DNA of 26,879 bases, taken from contig JAHWJQ010000005.1 in the NCBI GenBank assembly GCA_019348305.1, forward strand, positions 1 through 26,879, written 5' to 3'. The translations under genes were made by a program, and so were the position numbers. Below are positions 1-6,582 of this stretch, piece by piece (the stretch's first letter is position 1; each line of letters starts with the position of its first letter). Under the pieces are notes generated by a model. It searched no databases and was not told the origin of the DNA. It saw only the letters and a list, made by a program, of their open reading frames with translations. Source of the DNA: Actinomycetota bacterium. Its GTDB lineage: Bacteria > Actinomycetota > Acidimicrobiia > Acidimicrobiales > CADCTF01.

Positions 1-103
1 CCATCGGGAGCCGCCTGAACCCGAGCACCTCGCAGTAGAAACGGGCCGACCGGTCGGCGTCGCGTACGTAGAGGACGGCATGGTTGAGGCGGGTGATGGG
101 CAT
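1..103 (-). CDS. VOC-family (glyoxalase/dioxygenase-like) protein, N-terminal fragment
   Basis: Only the first 34 residues are inside the window; the gene runs off the left edge. The reading begins MPITRLNHAVLYVRD and continues with DRSARFYCEVLGF. A His near the N-terminus followed by 'V.D...S..FY..VLGF' is the usual opening beta-alpha-beta module of vicinal oxygen chelate proteins, where that His is commonly a metal ligand. VOC members include glyoxalase I, extradiol dioxygenases and antibiotic-binding proteins, and the fragment cannot distinguish them. The start is set by a strong Shine-Dalgarno, AAGGAGG, just upstream on the minus strand. The gene is divergent from the MarR gene across 78 bp, so MarR control of it is a reasonable inference. 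Confidence 0.8.
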   Translation of the reverse strand, partial: MPITRLNHAVLYVRDADRSARFYCEVLGFRRLPM

Positions 104-141
104 TGGGAGGCCTCCTTCTGCACGAAGTTCTGTGCCCACTA

Positions 142-151
142 AAACCGGTTT
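142..151. promoter_or_regulatory. Palindrome AAACCGGTTT, possible operator in the VOC/MarR divergent region
   Basis: A perfect 10-bp palindrome lies between two divergent genes, about 18 bp upstream of the likely -10 box of the MarR gene. MarR-family proteins usually bind palindromes in such intergenic regions and repress both genes. That it is the operator here is inference. A related half-site, TTCCGG, occurs at 164-169. Confidence 0.35.
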
Positions 152-169
152 ACCGTTCAACTATTCCGG

Positions 170-181
170 TAGAATGGGGTC
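170..181 (+). promoter_or_regulatory. Leaderless -10 element (TAGAAT-N6-GTG) for the MarR gene
   Basis: TAGAAT at 170-175 is followed by six bases and the GTG start at 182. Transcription would begin at or next to the start codon. No Shine-Dalgarno is visible, which agrees with a leaderless transcript. TTTACC at 149-154 could serve as a weak -35 with a short 15-bp spacer. Confidence 0.5.
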
Positions 182-679
182 GTGGGCAGCACCCGGTGGC
201 TCGACGATGAAGAACAGAGGGCGTGGCGGGCCTTTTTGGGCGCTACGCAGCTTCTGTTCGACCAGCTCGATCGCGAGCTGCAACGCGACGCGGGCATTCC
301 CCATACCTACTACGAGATCCTGGTCTCGCTGTCGGAGTCGCCGGGGCGCGCCATGCGGATGAGCGAGCTGGCGGAGCTGACCCGCTCGTCGCGCAGCCGC
401 CTCTCCCACGCGGTGGCTCGGCTCGAACAGCTCGGCTGGGTCACGCGGGAAGCGTGTGCCAGCGACGGGCGAGGCCAGATCGCCCGTCTCACCGATGAGG
501 GCTGGGCCGCGCTGGGGCAGGCCGCGCCCGGTCACGTCGAGGGCGTGCGCAGCCACCTGTTCGACCGCCTGACCCCGGAGCAGGTGGCACAGCTGCGGGC
601 CATCAGCGAGGCGGTGCTGCACCCTCTGGCCGAGCAACGGGGCCGCGGTCCGCACTGCAGGCCCCCCGGGAGAGTTTGA
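182..679 (+). CDS. MarR-family winged helix-turn-helix regulator
   Basis: A 165-residue protein, typical MarR length. It opens with RWLDDEEQRAWRAF, then a dimerisation helix (LLFDQLDRELQRD), then the winged helix: 'MRMSELAELTRSSRSRLSHAVARLE' gives helices 2 to recognition helix (about 58-85), and 'GWVTREACASDGRGQIARLTDEG' gives the wing (about 88-113). The C-terminal helix closes the dimer. MarR proteins usually repress a neighbouring gene until a small ligand releases them; here the neighbour is the divergent VOC gene. The GTG start is chosen because TAGAAT sits six bases upstream and the protein begins where family members begin. The ligand cannot be inferred. Confidence 0.9.
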   Translation: MGSTRWLDDEEQRAWRAFLGATQLLFDQLDRELQRDAGIPHTYYEILVSLSESPGRAMRMSELAELTRSSRSRLSHAVARLEQLGWVTREACASDGRGQIARLTDEGWAALGQAAPGHVEGVRSHLFDRLTPEQVAQLRAISEAVLHPLAEQRGRGPHCRPPGRV

Positions 680-744
680 CCTGAGGGGCCAGCGGGTACC
701 CCGACGGTACGGCTGCACCACCGCCGGCGGGTCTGGGGACCGTT

Positions 745-1152
745 GTGAACGAGACACTGCTGGAGGTAGAGCGGGCATTCGAGCCCGACGAGCCAAGCGC
801 GCGGGCGGCGCGCCGGTTCGTGGCCGACTCCGTGGCCGCCGCCGGCGTCCCGGCCGAAGACGCGCTCGTGCTGGCCAACGAGTTGGTCACCAACGTGGTG
901 CTCCACGCCCGCACCGAGTTCGTGGTCAGGATGGCCGTCACGGAAGATTCGATCCGCGTGGCCGTGACCGACCAGAACAGCCGGCTCCCCATGAGGGCGA
1001 ACGCCCCCCTCGACGCCACCAGCGGTCGCGGCCTTTCCATCGTGGCTGCAGTGGCCGAGCGCTGGGGGGTCGACCCCCACCCCGGCGGTAAGACGGTGTG
1101 GTTCGAGCTGGCTTGCCATCCCGGCAAGCTGCGCTCTGCCGGCTTCGGCTGA
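745..1152 (+). CDS. RsbW-like ATP-binding protein (HATPase_c_2), probable anti-sigma factor/Ser-Thr kinase
   Basis: A 135-residue single-domain GHKL ATPase. The N-box is 'LANELVTNVVLHA' (about 43-55), the Mg/ATP-binding G1-like segment is 'VAVTDQNSRLP' (about 72-82), and the G2 segment is 'SGRGLSIVAAVAERWG' (about 92-107). There is no sensor or dimerisation domain, which separates it from histidine kinases and matches the RsbW/SpoIIAB family, which bind sigma factors and phosphorylate STAS anti-anti-sigma proteins. The GTG start has GGGGA five bases upstream. A hairpin follows the stop, then the SpoIIE-type phosphatase gene that would act opposite to such a kinase. No STAS protein or sigma factor is in the window, so its targets are unknown. 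Confidence 0.85.
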   Translation: MNETLLEVERAFEPDEPSARAARRFVADSVAAAGVPAEDALVLANELVTNVVLHARTEFVVRMAVTEDSIRVAVTDQNSRLPMRANAPLDATSGRGLSIVAAVAERWGVDPHPGGKTVWFELACHPGKLRSAGFG

Positions 1153-1164
1153 GATCACCTCCAA

Positions 1165-1182
1165 GAGGGCTGCGACGCCCTC
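1165..1182 (+). terminator. Candidate terminator after the RsbW-like gene
   Basis: GAGGGC at 1165-1170 and GCCCTC at 1177-1182 form a perfect 6-bp GC-rich stem around a 6-base loop. The run after it (GGCTTTCC) is only weakly T-rich, so this may be a weak or Rho-assisted terminator. It separates the kinase gene from the next promoter. Confidence 0.4.
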
Positions 1183-1202
1183 GGCTTTCCCCGCCCGGCC
1201 GA

Positions 1203-1214
1203 TAGGTTGGCTCC
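1203..1214 (+). promoter_or_regulatory. Leaderless -10 element (TAGGTT-N6-ATG) for the GAF-SpoIIE gene
   Basis: TAGGTT at 1203-1208 is followed by six bases and ATG at 1215, with no Shine-Dalgarno. This implies a promoter separate from the RsbW-like gene upstream. Confidence 0.5.
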
Positions 1215-3002
1215 ATGGCAGACGGAGGCGAGGCGCTCGACGACGCTGGGCGCCTCGATGCTCTCCGTCGCACGGGGCTGCTCGACTCGCCGCCGGACCC
1301 CGGGTTCGACCGCCTCACCCGGCTGGCCAGCCGGTTGCTCAAGGCGCCCGTGTCGTTGGTGTCGCTGGTTGACGATCACCGCCAGTACTTCAAGAGCTTC
1401 ACCGGGCTGACGGGTCCCGTCGCGGACGGGCGCCAGACCCCGCTCTCACAGTCGTTCTGCCAACACGTCGTGACCTCCGGCGAACCGCTGGTGGTGGCCG
1501 ATGCACCGAAAGACGAGCGGGTGGCGACCAATCTGGCCATCCCGGAACTAGGGGTGCGGTCCTACGCCGGCGTGCCCCTGTTCAGCCCCGATGGCCACCC
1601 GATCGGCGCCTTCTGCGTCATCGACAGCGAGGTCCGCGCCTGGTCCGACGACGAGCTGGAGATCCTCTGCGAGCTGGCCGGCTCGGTCATGACCGAGATC
1701 GAGCTGCGCAACGCCGTGCACCAGGCTGAGGAAGCGCAGCGACGCCTCGCGCTGCTTGCTGAGGCTTCCGCCCTCCTGGCCACCCTCGATTCCAGCCAGA
1801 CCCTCGACCAGCTGGCCCGCCTGGCGGTTACCGGGTTGGCCGACTGGTGCAGCATCGTGGTGATCGACCAGGACGGGATCAGCCTCTCGCGGGTGGCCAT
1901 CGCCCACGCCGACCCCGACAAGCAGGATCTTGCCGAACGTCTCCGCCAGTCGGAGCGCCACGACCCGAGCGCCCGCACCGGGGTGGCCGAGGTGATCCGC
2001 AGCGGCCGCCCGCAGCTCATCTCCCTGGTCGACGCCGAGTTCGTGGCCCGCCTGCCCCAGGCCGACGGCTACCGCCAGCTCGTCCTCGAGCTCGGCTTCA
2101 GCACCGCCATGCTCGTGCCCCTCGCCGCCCGCGGCCGCACGCTGGGGGCCATCACCTTCGCCCGCGGCACCGGCCCGCCCTACGGGGAACAGGACCTCTT
2201 TGTGGCCGCCGACCTCGGCCGGCGGGCGGCGATGGCACTCGACAACGCCCGGGCCTACGAAGCCCAGCGGGAGATCGCGAGCACCTTGCAGCGCAGCCTG
2301 CTGCCGCCCGCGCTGCCCTCCATCCGCCACTTCAAGATGGCGGCGACCTACAAGACCCCGGGCGACAGCGTTCTCGTGGGTGGCGATTTCTACGATGTGT
2401 TCCCCCTGCGGGGCACCGGCTGGGGCGTGGCCATCGGCGACGTCCAGGGCAAGGGCTCGGCCGCGGCGGCGCTCACTGCGCTGGCGCGCTACACCGTGCG
2501 AGCAGGCAGTCTCACCCTCCGCAACCCCAAACAGGTGCTGCGGGCCCTCAACGAGGCCGTGCTCCAAGAGGGGGAGCGGTTCCTCACCATCTGCCTGCTC
2601 ACGTTGCAGCCGGCGGGGGAGGGGGTCCGGGGCCGCGTCTGCGTTGCCGGTCACCCGCTCCCACTCGTGGCGCGGGCCAGCGGGGTGGTCGAGCCCGTCG
2701 GGCGGCCGGGCACGCTGCTGGGGGTGGTGCGCGACGTGGAGCTGTCGGTGGTCACCTTCGAGCTGCGCCCCGGAGACCTGCTGGTGCTCTTCACCGACGG
2801 GTTGGTGGAGGCCCGCCGCGATGGCGACCAGTTCGGTACCGGCGGCGTGGAGGAGGTGCTGCGCAGCTGCGCCGGCTTCGAGCCGGGCCAGGTGGTGGCC
2901 GCGCTCGATGCTGCGGTCACCCGGTTCGTCGGCGGTCAACCCCGCGACGACATGGCCATCCTGGCCCTCGGGCGCCCAGCCACCACTGGCGCGGTGAGCT
3001 GA
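1215..3002 (+). CDS. GAF-GAF-SpoIIE (PP2C-type) serine phosphatase
   Basis: A soluble 595-residue signalling protein with no membrane segment. GAF domain 1 spans about 15-160 and a second, more diverged GAF about 190-345, joined by a short helical linker rich in E, A and R. The C-terminal SpoIIE/RsbU-type phosphatase domain covers about 365-590. Its metal-binding residues are intact: 'GGDFYD' (D391, D394), 'AIGDVQGKG', 'LFTDGLVEAR' and 'RDDMAIL' (D578, D579), so it should be active. Family members dephosphorylate STAS anti-anti-sigma proteins and so release sigma factors; the GAF domains would sense a small ligand or redox cue. The RsbW-like gene just upstream fits a partner-switching module. 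The signal sensed is unknown. Confidence 0.92.
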   Translation: MADGGEALDDAGRLDALRRTGLLDSPPDPGFDRLTRLASRLLKAPVSLVSLVDDHRQYFKSFTGLTGPVADGRQTPLSQSFCQHVVTSGEPLVVADAPKDERVATNLAIPELGVRSYAGVPLFSPDGHPIGAFCVIDSEVRAWSDDELEILCELAGSVMTEIELRNAVHQAEEAQRRLALLAEASALLATLDSSQTLDQLARLAVTGLADWCSIVVIDQDGISLSRVAIAHADPDKQDLAERLRQSERHDPSARTGVAEVIRSGRPQLISLVDAEFVARLPQADGYRQLVLELGFSTAMLVPLAARGRTLGAITFARGTGPPYGEQDLFVAADLGRRAAMALDNARAYEAQREIASTLQRSLLPPALPSIRHFKMAATYKTPGDSVLVGGDFYDVFPLRGTGWGVAIGDVQGKGSAAAALTALARYTVRAGSLTLRNPKQVLRALNEAVLQEGERFLTICLLTLQPAGEGVRGRVCVAGHPLPLVARASGVVEPVGRPGTLLGVVRDVELSVVTFELRPGDLLVLFTDGLVEARRDGDQFGTGGVEEVLRSCAGFEPGQVVAALDAAVTRFVGGQPRDDMAILALGRPATTGAVS

Positions 3003-3005
3003 GCG

Positions 3006-3122
3006 CTACTGCTTGTCGGCCCGGGCGGCGCCGGCCTGCTGGGCCTTGCGCTTGTCGCGGGTCTTCTTGGCCTTGATGCGGTCGTTCTTCTCGCGGACCT
3101 TCGAGCGTGCGCCTCTCCCCAT
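3006..3122 (-). CDS. Small, highly basic 38-residue protein of unknown function
   Basis: The reading MGRGARSKVREKNDRIKAKK continues for 18 more residues, rich in K, R and A. Only a handful of residues are acidic, so the net charge is strongly positive and the chain is probably helical or disordered. It could bind RNA, ribosomes or DNA, but I recognise no family with certainty; the opening MGRG recalls DUF3073, but the rest differs. Two things support a real gene: TACCAT lies exactly six bases before the ATG, and the frame fills the space between the phosphatase stop (3 bp away, convergent) and the next gene. A longer frame reading upstream through the PIG-L gene is a shadow. Function is not assigned. 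Confidence 0.55.
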   Translation of the reverse strand: MGRGARSKVREKNDRIKAKKTRDKRKAQQAGAARADKQ

Positions 3123-3134
3123 GCCTGCATGGTA
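3123..3134 (-). promoter_or_regulatory. Leaderless -10 element (TACCAT-N6-ATG) for the small basic gene
   Basis: On the minus strand TACCAT (3134-3129) is followed by six bases and the ATG at 3122. It has C rather than G at the third position, unlike most such boxes in this window. Confidence 0.4.
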
Positions 3135-3161
3135 GGGCACCGCCGCGACGGCGACGGCGCG

Positions 3162-3173
3162 TAGGGTCTGGCT
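3162..3173 (+). promoter_or_regulatory. Leaderless -10 element (TAGGGT-N6-GTG) for the PIG-L gene
   Basis: TAGGGT at 3162-3167 is followed by six bases and the GTG at 3174. It is divergent from, and only 27 bp away from, the box of the small basic gene. Confidence 0.5.
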
Positions 3174-3896
3174 GTGCCCCCGTTGGACGACCGGGACGTC
3201 GAGCGCGTCCTCGTCATCACCGCCCACCCCGACGACGTCGACTTCGGTGCCGGCGGCACCATTCCTGGCTGGACCGACCGCGGCATCGACGTCTCCTACT
3301 GCATCGTCACCGACGGCGACGCCGGCGGCTTCGACCGCACCATCCCCCGCTCGGACATCCCTGGCATCCGCCGGGCCGAGCAAGAGGCGGCGGCGGAGGT
3401 GTTGGGGGTGCGGGACGTCAAGTTCCTCGGCTATCCGGACGGCCGGGTCGTCGTCTCGCTCGAGTTGCGGCGCGACCTGGCCCGCGTGATCCGCCAGGTC
3501 CGCCCCCAGCGGGTGGTGTGCAGTTCGCCCCAACGAAACTGGGACCGCATCTATGCCGGCCATCCCGACCACCTGGCCGTGGGCGAGGCGGCGCTGTGCG
3601 CCGTCTACCCCGACGCCCGCAACGACTTCGCATTCCCGGAGCTGCTCGAGGAGGGCCTGGGCGCCCACGCCGTGGCCGAGGTGTGGCTGATGGGGGGCCC
3701 CGAGCCCGATGTGTTCGTCGACACCACCGACAACCTCGATCGCAAGATGAAGGCGTTGCTCTGCCACGCCAGTCAACTGCCCGATCCCGACTCCCTGGAG
3801 GAGATGATCCGGGGGTGGGGGCGCATGGTCGCCGGTGTAGGCGGTCTCGCCGAAGGGCGGACGGCGGAGGCCTACCGCCGCGTCAATACTGCCTGA
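3174..3896 (+). CDS. PIG-L family deacetylase (GlcNAc-type/LmbE-like)
   Basis: A 240-residue protein with a Rossmann-like PIG-L fold. The hallmark zinc motif 'AHPDDVDFGAGGT' lies near residues 17-29 (His and the second Asp bind zinc, the first Asp is the general base), and the third zinc ligand is in 'GHPDHLAVGEA' (about 129-139). The family removes acetyl groups from N-acetylglucosamine-linked substrates: MshB and Mca act in mycothiol metabolism, others on glycolipids or antibiotics. It is shorter than MshB (about 300 residues) and has no signal peptide, so the substrate is left open. The YceH-like gene starts 2 bp after its stop, so they are probably co-transcribed. Confidence 0.88.
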   Translation: MPPLDDRDVERVLVITAHPDDVDFGAGGTIPGWTDRGIDVSYCIVTDGDAGGFDRTIPRSDIPGIRRAEQEAAAEVLGVRDVKFLGYPDGRVVVSLELRRDLARVIRQVRPQRVVCSSPQRNWDRIYAGHPDHLAVGEAALCAVYPDARNDFAFPELLEEGLGAHAVAEVWLMGGPEPDVFVDTTDNLDRKMKALLCHASQLPDPDSLEEMIRGWGRMVAGVGGLAEGRTAEAYRRVNTA

Positions 3897-3898
3897 CC

Positions 3899-4432
3899 AT
3901 GCACGAGCTGAACCCAGAGGAGGCGAGGGTTGTCGGCAGCCTGGCCGAGAAGCAGCTGACGACGCCGCAGTACTACCCCCTCACCCTCAACGCCCTGGTC
4001 AATGCCTGCAACCAGTCGAACAACCGCGAACCGGTCGTCTCCTACTCGCCGGCGACGGTGGAGCAGACGCTGTCCGCCCTGCGGGCCAAGGGGCTGGCCC
4101 GGGTCCTGCACGCCGGCGGCGGCAACCGCACCGCGAAGTACCGCCACGTGCTCGACGAGGTGCTGGGTCTCGACCGCCGCGAGCTGGCCCTGGTGACCGT
4201 GCTCATGCTTCGGGGGCCCCAGACCCTGGCCGAGCTGCGAACACGGACGCAGCGGATGGCCGACTTCGACGACGCCGGCGCCGTCGAGCGAGACCTCGCC
4301 CGGCTGGCAGAGCGTGAGGAGCCCCTGGTGGTGCTCCTCGACCGTCAACCGGGCCACAAAGAGCCCCGGTACGCCACCACCCTGGTCGCCGTGTCACCCC
4401 CTCCGCATTCTGGGGATGTCCGCGCACCCTAG
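3899..4432 (+). CDS. YceH family protein (DUF480), tandem winged-helix
   Basis: A 177-residue protein opening 'LNPEEARVVGSLAEKQLTTPQYYPLTLNAL', followed by 'ACNQSNNREPVV', both hallmarks of the DUF480/YceH family. The family folds as two winged-helix domains (about 5-85 and 95-165), which suggests nucleic-acid binding, but its role is not established. The second domain includes 'LALVTVLMLRGPQTLAELRTR'. Enterobacterial YceH is about 215 residues; this copy ends soon after the second domain, with a Pro-rich tail. It starts 2 bp after the PIG-L stop. Its TAG stop is the loop of a strong hairpin (4408-4454). Confidence 0.88.
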   Translation: MHELNPEEARVVGSLAEKQLTTPQYYPLTLNALVNACNQSNNREPVVSYSPATVEQTLSALRAKGLARVLHAGGGNRTAKYRHVLDEVLGLDRRELALVTVLMLRGPQTLAELRTRTQRMADFDDAGAVERDLARLAEREEPLVVLLDRQPGHKEPRYATTLVAVSPPPHSGDVRAP

Positions 4433-4454
4433 GGGTGCGGAAAGCTCCCCAGAA
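4408..4454. terminator. Two-tier hairpin enclosing the YceH stop codon, possible bidirectional terminator
   Basis: The inner stem CGCACCC (4423-4429) pairs with GGGTGCG (4433-4439), and its three-base loop is exactly the TAG stop of the YceH gene. The outer stem TTCTGGGGA (4408-4416) pairs perfectly with TCCCCAGAA (4446-4454). Between the stems is a symmetric 6/6 internal loop. No T-run follows on either strand, so it is not a classic intrinsic terminator. It lies between converging genes (M20 stop at 4487) and could end transcription from both sides or protect 3' ends. Confidence 0.5.
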
Positions 4455-4486
4455 CCCTCGCGAGAGCCACGAGGCGAGGTGAGGGG

Positions 4487-5815
4487 TCAGCCGATCAGGT
4501 CGCGGACGAGGGCGATCCACATCTCCGTGCTGAGCCGCAGCGACTCCACGTCGACCCGTTCGTCGTGGCCGTGGAACCGCGTGGCGAACTCCTCATAGGT
4601 CACAGTGGGGCTGAACAGCCCGAAGCCGTAGGCCACCGCCCCCTTTTCCCGGAAGAACCGGGCATCGGTGCCGCCCGTGCTCGTCCTCGGCACCAACGAC
4701 CCCCGGGGGACGAAGGCGGGCACCACGCGGTTGATCGACTCCCACAGCGGCGTCGCCATCGGCGAGTCCGTGGCCTCGGCCTGTTGCAGCACCGACACCG
4801 TCACCGACGACGCGAGGTCACCGAGCGCGTCGTCCACGTTCCGGGCGATGTCGTCGGCGCTCTCCCCGGGCAGGGTGCGGATGTCGACGTCGATGTCGAC
4901 GACGTCGGGGATGACGTTGGTCTTCACCCCTCCTTGCGCCACGTTGGGGGAGAAGGTCATGTGGGTGCAGGCGTGGGCCATGGCCGCGAACCGGGGGTCG
5001 GCGAGCGAGGCACACGTCTCCCAGACGCGCTCGGGGTCGGTCAGGCCCGCCGCTATCTCGTCGGGAAGCCCGAGTGCCGCGACGTAGGCCCGCCAGGTAT
5101 CGGTCACCTGGGCCCGGGGCCGATAGGCCACCAGTCGGCGCACGACCTCGGCCGCCTTGACCAGGGCGTTGTCGCTGCCGAAGGGCATCGAGCCGTGGCC
5201 CGGCGTGCCGGTCACCCGCAATCGGCGCCACGCCACCCCCTTCTCTCCGGTGGTCACCGTGACACAAGGGCCCCCAGGCAGGGAGATGCCCCCCGATTCC
5301 GTCAGTACGTAGTCGGAGCGCACGGCGTCGTAGTGGTGCCGGGTGACCCACTCCGCGCCCTGGTGGCCGCCCGCCTCCTCGTCGGCCACCGCGAAGTAGA
5401 CGAGGGTGCCGCGGGGACGGAAGCCGCTGCGGGCCAGGTGGCGGACGGCCACGGCCATGGAGGCGGTGAGGTTGAGCATGTCGATGGCGCCGCGGCCCCA
5501 GACCTCTCCGTCCACCAGCTCGCCACCGAAGGGATCGCGGCGCCAGCCGGCGGGGCTGACCGGCACGACGTCGGTATGTCCCATGAGACAGACAGTGGGG
5601 GCCGAGGGGTCGCTGCCTTCGATGCGGGTGACGAGCGAGCGGCGGCCTCCTACCGGTTCGTAGGCCTCGATCTCCAAACCGCTGGTACCCAGGTACGCTT
5701 CCAGCTGGTCGGCACTGCGGAACTCCTGGCCCGACGTGGCCGTGCCGTCATTGACACAGGCGTTGCGAATGAGGTGCTGGAGCAGGTCGGTGACTTCCCC
5801 TGTCAGGTCGGTCAT
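4487..5815 (-). CDS. M20/M28-type zinc peptidase or deacylase (ArgE/DapE/CPG2-like)
   Basis: A 442-residue cytoplasmic metallohydrolase. The metal-site motifs are in order: 'LMGHTDVVP' (H80, D82), 'GRGAIDM' (bridging D112), 'VADEEAGG' (E146/E147), 'TESGG', and a C-terminal 'FHGHDERV' with the last His ligand. A dimerisation insert follows 'TGTPGHGSMPFGSDNA'. Family members cleave dipeptides, N-acyl amino acids or succinyl-diaminopimelate; the substrate cannot be fixed here, and it is longer than DapE (about 375). After the bridging Asp the usual Lys-Gly is Leu-Asn. Its ATG overlaps the divergent SGNH gene's ATG in TCATGA. A TAGCCT box seven bases upstream supports this start. Confidence 0.88.
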   Translation of the reverse strand: MTDLTGEVTDLLQHLIRNACVNDGTATSGQEFRSADQLEAYLGTSGLEIEAYEPVGGRRSLVTRIEGSDPSAPTVCLMGHTDVVPVSPAGWRRDPFGGELVDGEVWGRGAIDMLNLTASMAVAVRHLARSGFRPRGTLVYFAVADEEAGGHQGAEWVTRHHYDAVRSDYVLTESGGISLPGGPCVTVTTGEKGVAWRRLRVTGTPGHGSMPFGSDNALVKAAEVVRRLVAYRPRAQVTDTWRAYVAALGLPDEIAAGLTDPERVWETCASLADPRFAAMAHACTHMTFSPNVAQGGVKTNVIPDVVDIDVDIRTLPGESADDIARNVDDALGDLASSVTVSVLQQAEATDSPMATPLWESINRVVPAFVPRGSLVPRTSTGGTDARFFREKGAVAYGFGLFSPTVTYEEFATRFHGHDERVDVESLRLSTEMWIALVRDLIG

Positions 5816-6536
5816 GAGGAGCAGGCTAGGTCGCCGGCTTTGCGCGGTCGTCGCGGCACTCGCCGTGGGCGCCTGTTCCCGGGGGGCTGATGGCCAGCAA
5901 GCCGGCGCCCCCGCGGAAGAGCCGCCGCCCGTCTACGTGGCCGTGGGGGCCAGTGAGTCGGTGGGGGTGGGGGCCGACGACCCGCGGCGCCAGGCGTGGC
6001 CCGAGGTGTTCCGGCGCGAGGCGCTGCCGCCGCGCACCGTTTTCGTCAACCTTGGGATCGAAGGTGTGAACACTGCCGAGGCGCTCGCCCAGGAACTGCC
6101 CAGAGCGCTCGAGCTCGAGCCCGACCTGGTGACCATCTGGCTCAACGTCAACGACATCATCGACCAGGTGGCGCCCGAGCGGTACGAGGAGCAACTGGGC
6201 CAGTTGGTGCACCAGCTCCGCCGGGGGGGCGAGCCCACGGTGCTGGTCGCCAACACCCCCGAGATCGATCAGCTCCCGGTGGTGGCCCGCTTCGGCCCGT
6301 TCATCGCCAGCATGGCCGACCAGCGGGTGGAGGCCTACAACGAGGTCACGGCCCGGGTCGTGACCCGCGAGGGAGCGGTGCTGGTCGACCTGCACGCGGC
6401 CAGCGAGCGGGCGGAGCGGGAGGGCCGCTTCGCCTCTCTGGTTGCCGCTGACGGGTTCCATCCCAGCACCGCGGGCCACGCCGAGGTGGGCCGGCTGTTC
6501 AGCGAGACGTTCCGGGCGTCGGGAGGACTCCGCTGA
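5814..6536 (+). CDS. SGNH/GDSL-type hydrolase, predicted lipoprotein
   Basis: A 240-residue protein. The ATG at 5814 gives a short signal, with Arg residues, then a hydrophobic stretch and the lipobox VGAC (C21), so it should be lipidated outside the membrane. Starting further upstream would remove this signal and run into the M20 gene. The SGNH blocks are 'VAVGASESVG' (nucleophile S47, with Ala where GDS has Asp), 'VNLGIEGVNT' (Gly block), 'WLNVNDI' (Asn block) and 'DGFHPS' (D213, H216). Such enzymes are esterases, acyltransferases or deacetylases acting on lipids or glycans. It precedes the membrane SGNH gene and the carbamoyltransferase run, so a shared envelope-modification role is plausible. 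Confidence 0.82.
   Translation: MRSRLGRRLCAVVAALAVGACSRGADGQQAGAPAEEPPPVYVAVGASESVGVGADDPRRQAWPEVFRREALPPRTVFVNLGIEGVNTAEALAQELPRALELEPDLVTIWLNVNDIIDQVAPERYEEQLGQLVHQLRRGGEPTVLVANTPEIDQLPVVARFGPFIASMADQRVEAYNEVTARVVTREGAVLVDLHAASERAEREGRFASLVAADGFHPSTAGHAEVGRLFSETFRASGGLR
5816..5828 (-). promoter_or_regulatory. Leaderless -10 element (TAGCCT-N7-ATG) for the M20 gene
   Basis: On the minus strand TAGCCT (5828-5823) is followed by seven bases and the ATG at 5815. The box lies inside codons 4-5 of the divergent SGNH lipoprotein gene. Confidence 0.45.
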
Positions 6537-6570
6537 GCGCGCGGTGACCCTCGCTCGGCACGTTGAGAAG

Positions 6571-6582
6571 TAGGGTTGACCA
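6571..6582 (+). promoter_or_regulatory. Leaderless -10 element (TAGGGT-N6-ATG) for the carbamoyltransferase run
   Basis: TAGGGT at 6571-6576 is followed by six bases and ATG at 6583. It would drive the four-gene run up to 10389, where gaps are 4 to 8 bp. Confidence 0.5.

Noticed and set aside
161..796. Long minus-strand frame opposite the MarR gene
   Set aside because: It is antisense to a clear MarR gene, has no recognisable motif, and is Arg/Pro-rich as expected of a GC-rich shadow.
1548..2939. 463-residue minus-strand frame opposite the GAF-SpoIIE gene
   Set aside because: No domain is recognisable, and its composition (His, Gln, Gly, Glu) is the mirror of a real GC-rich gene with intact motifs on the other strand.
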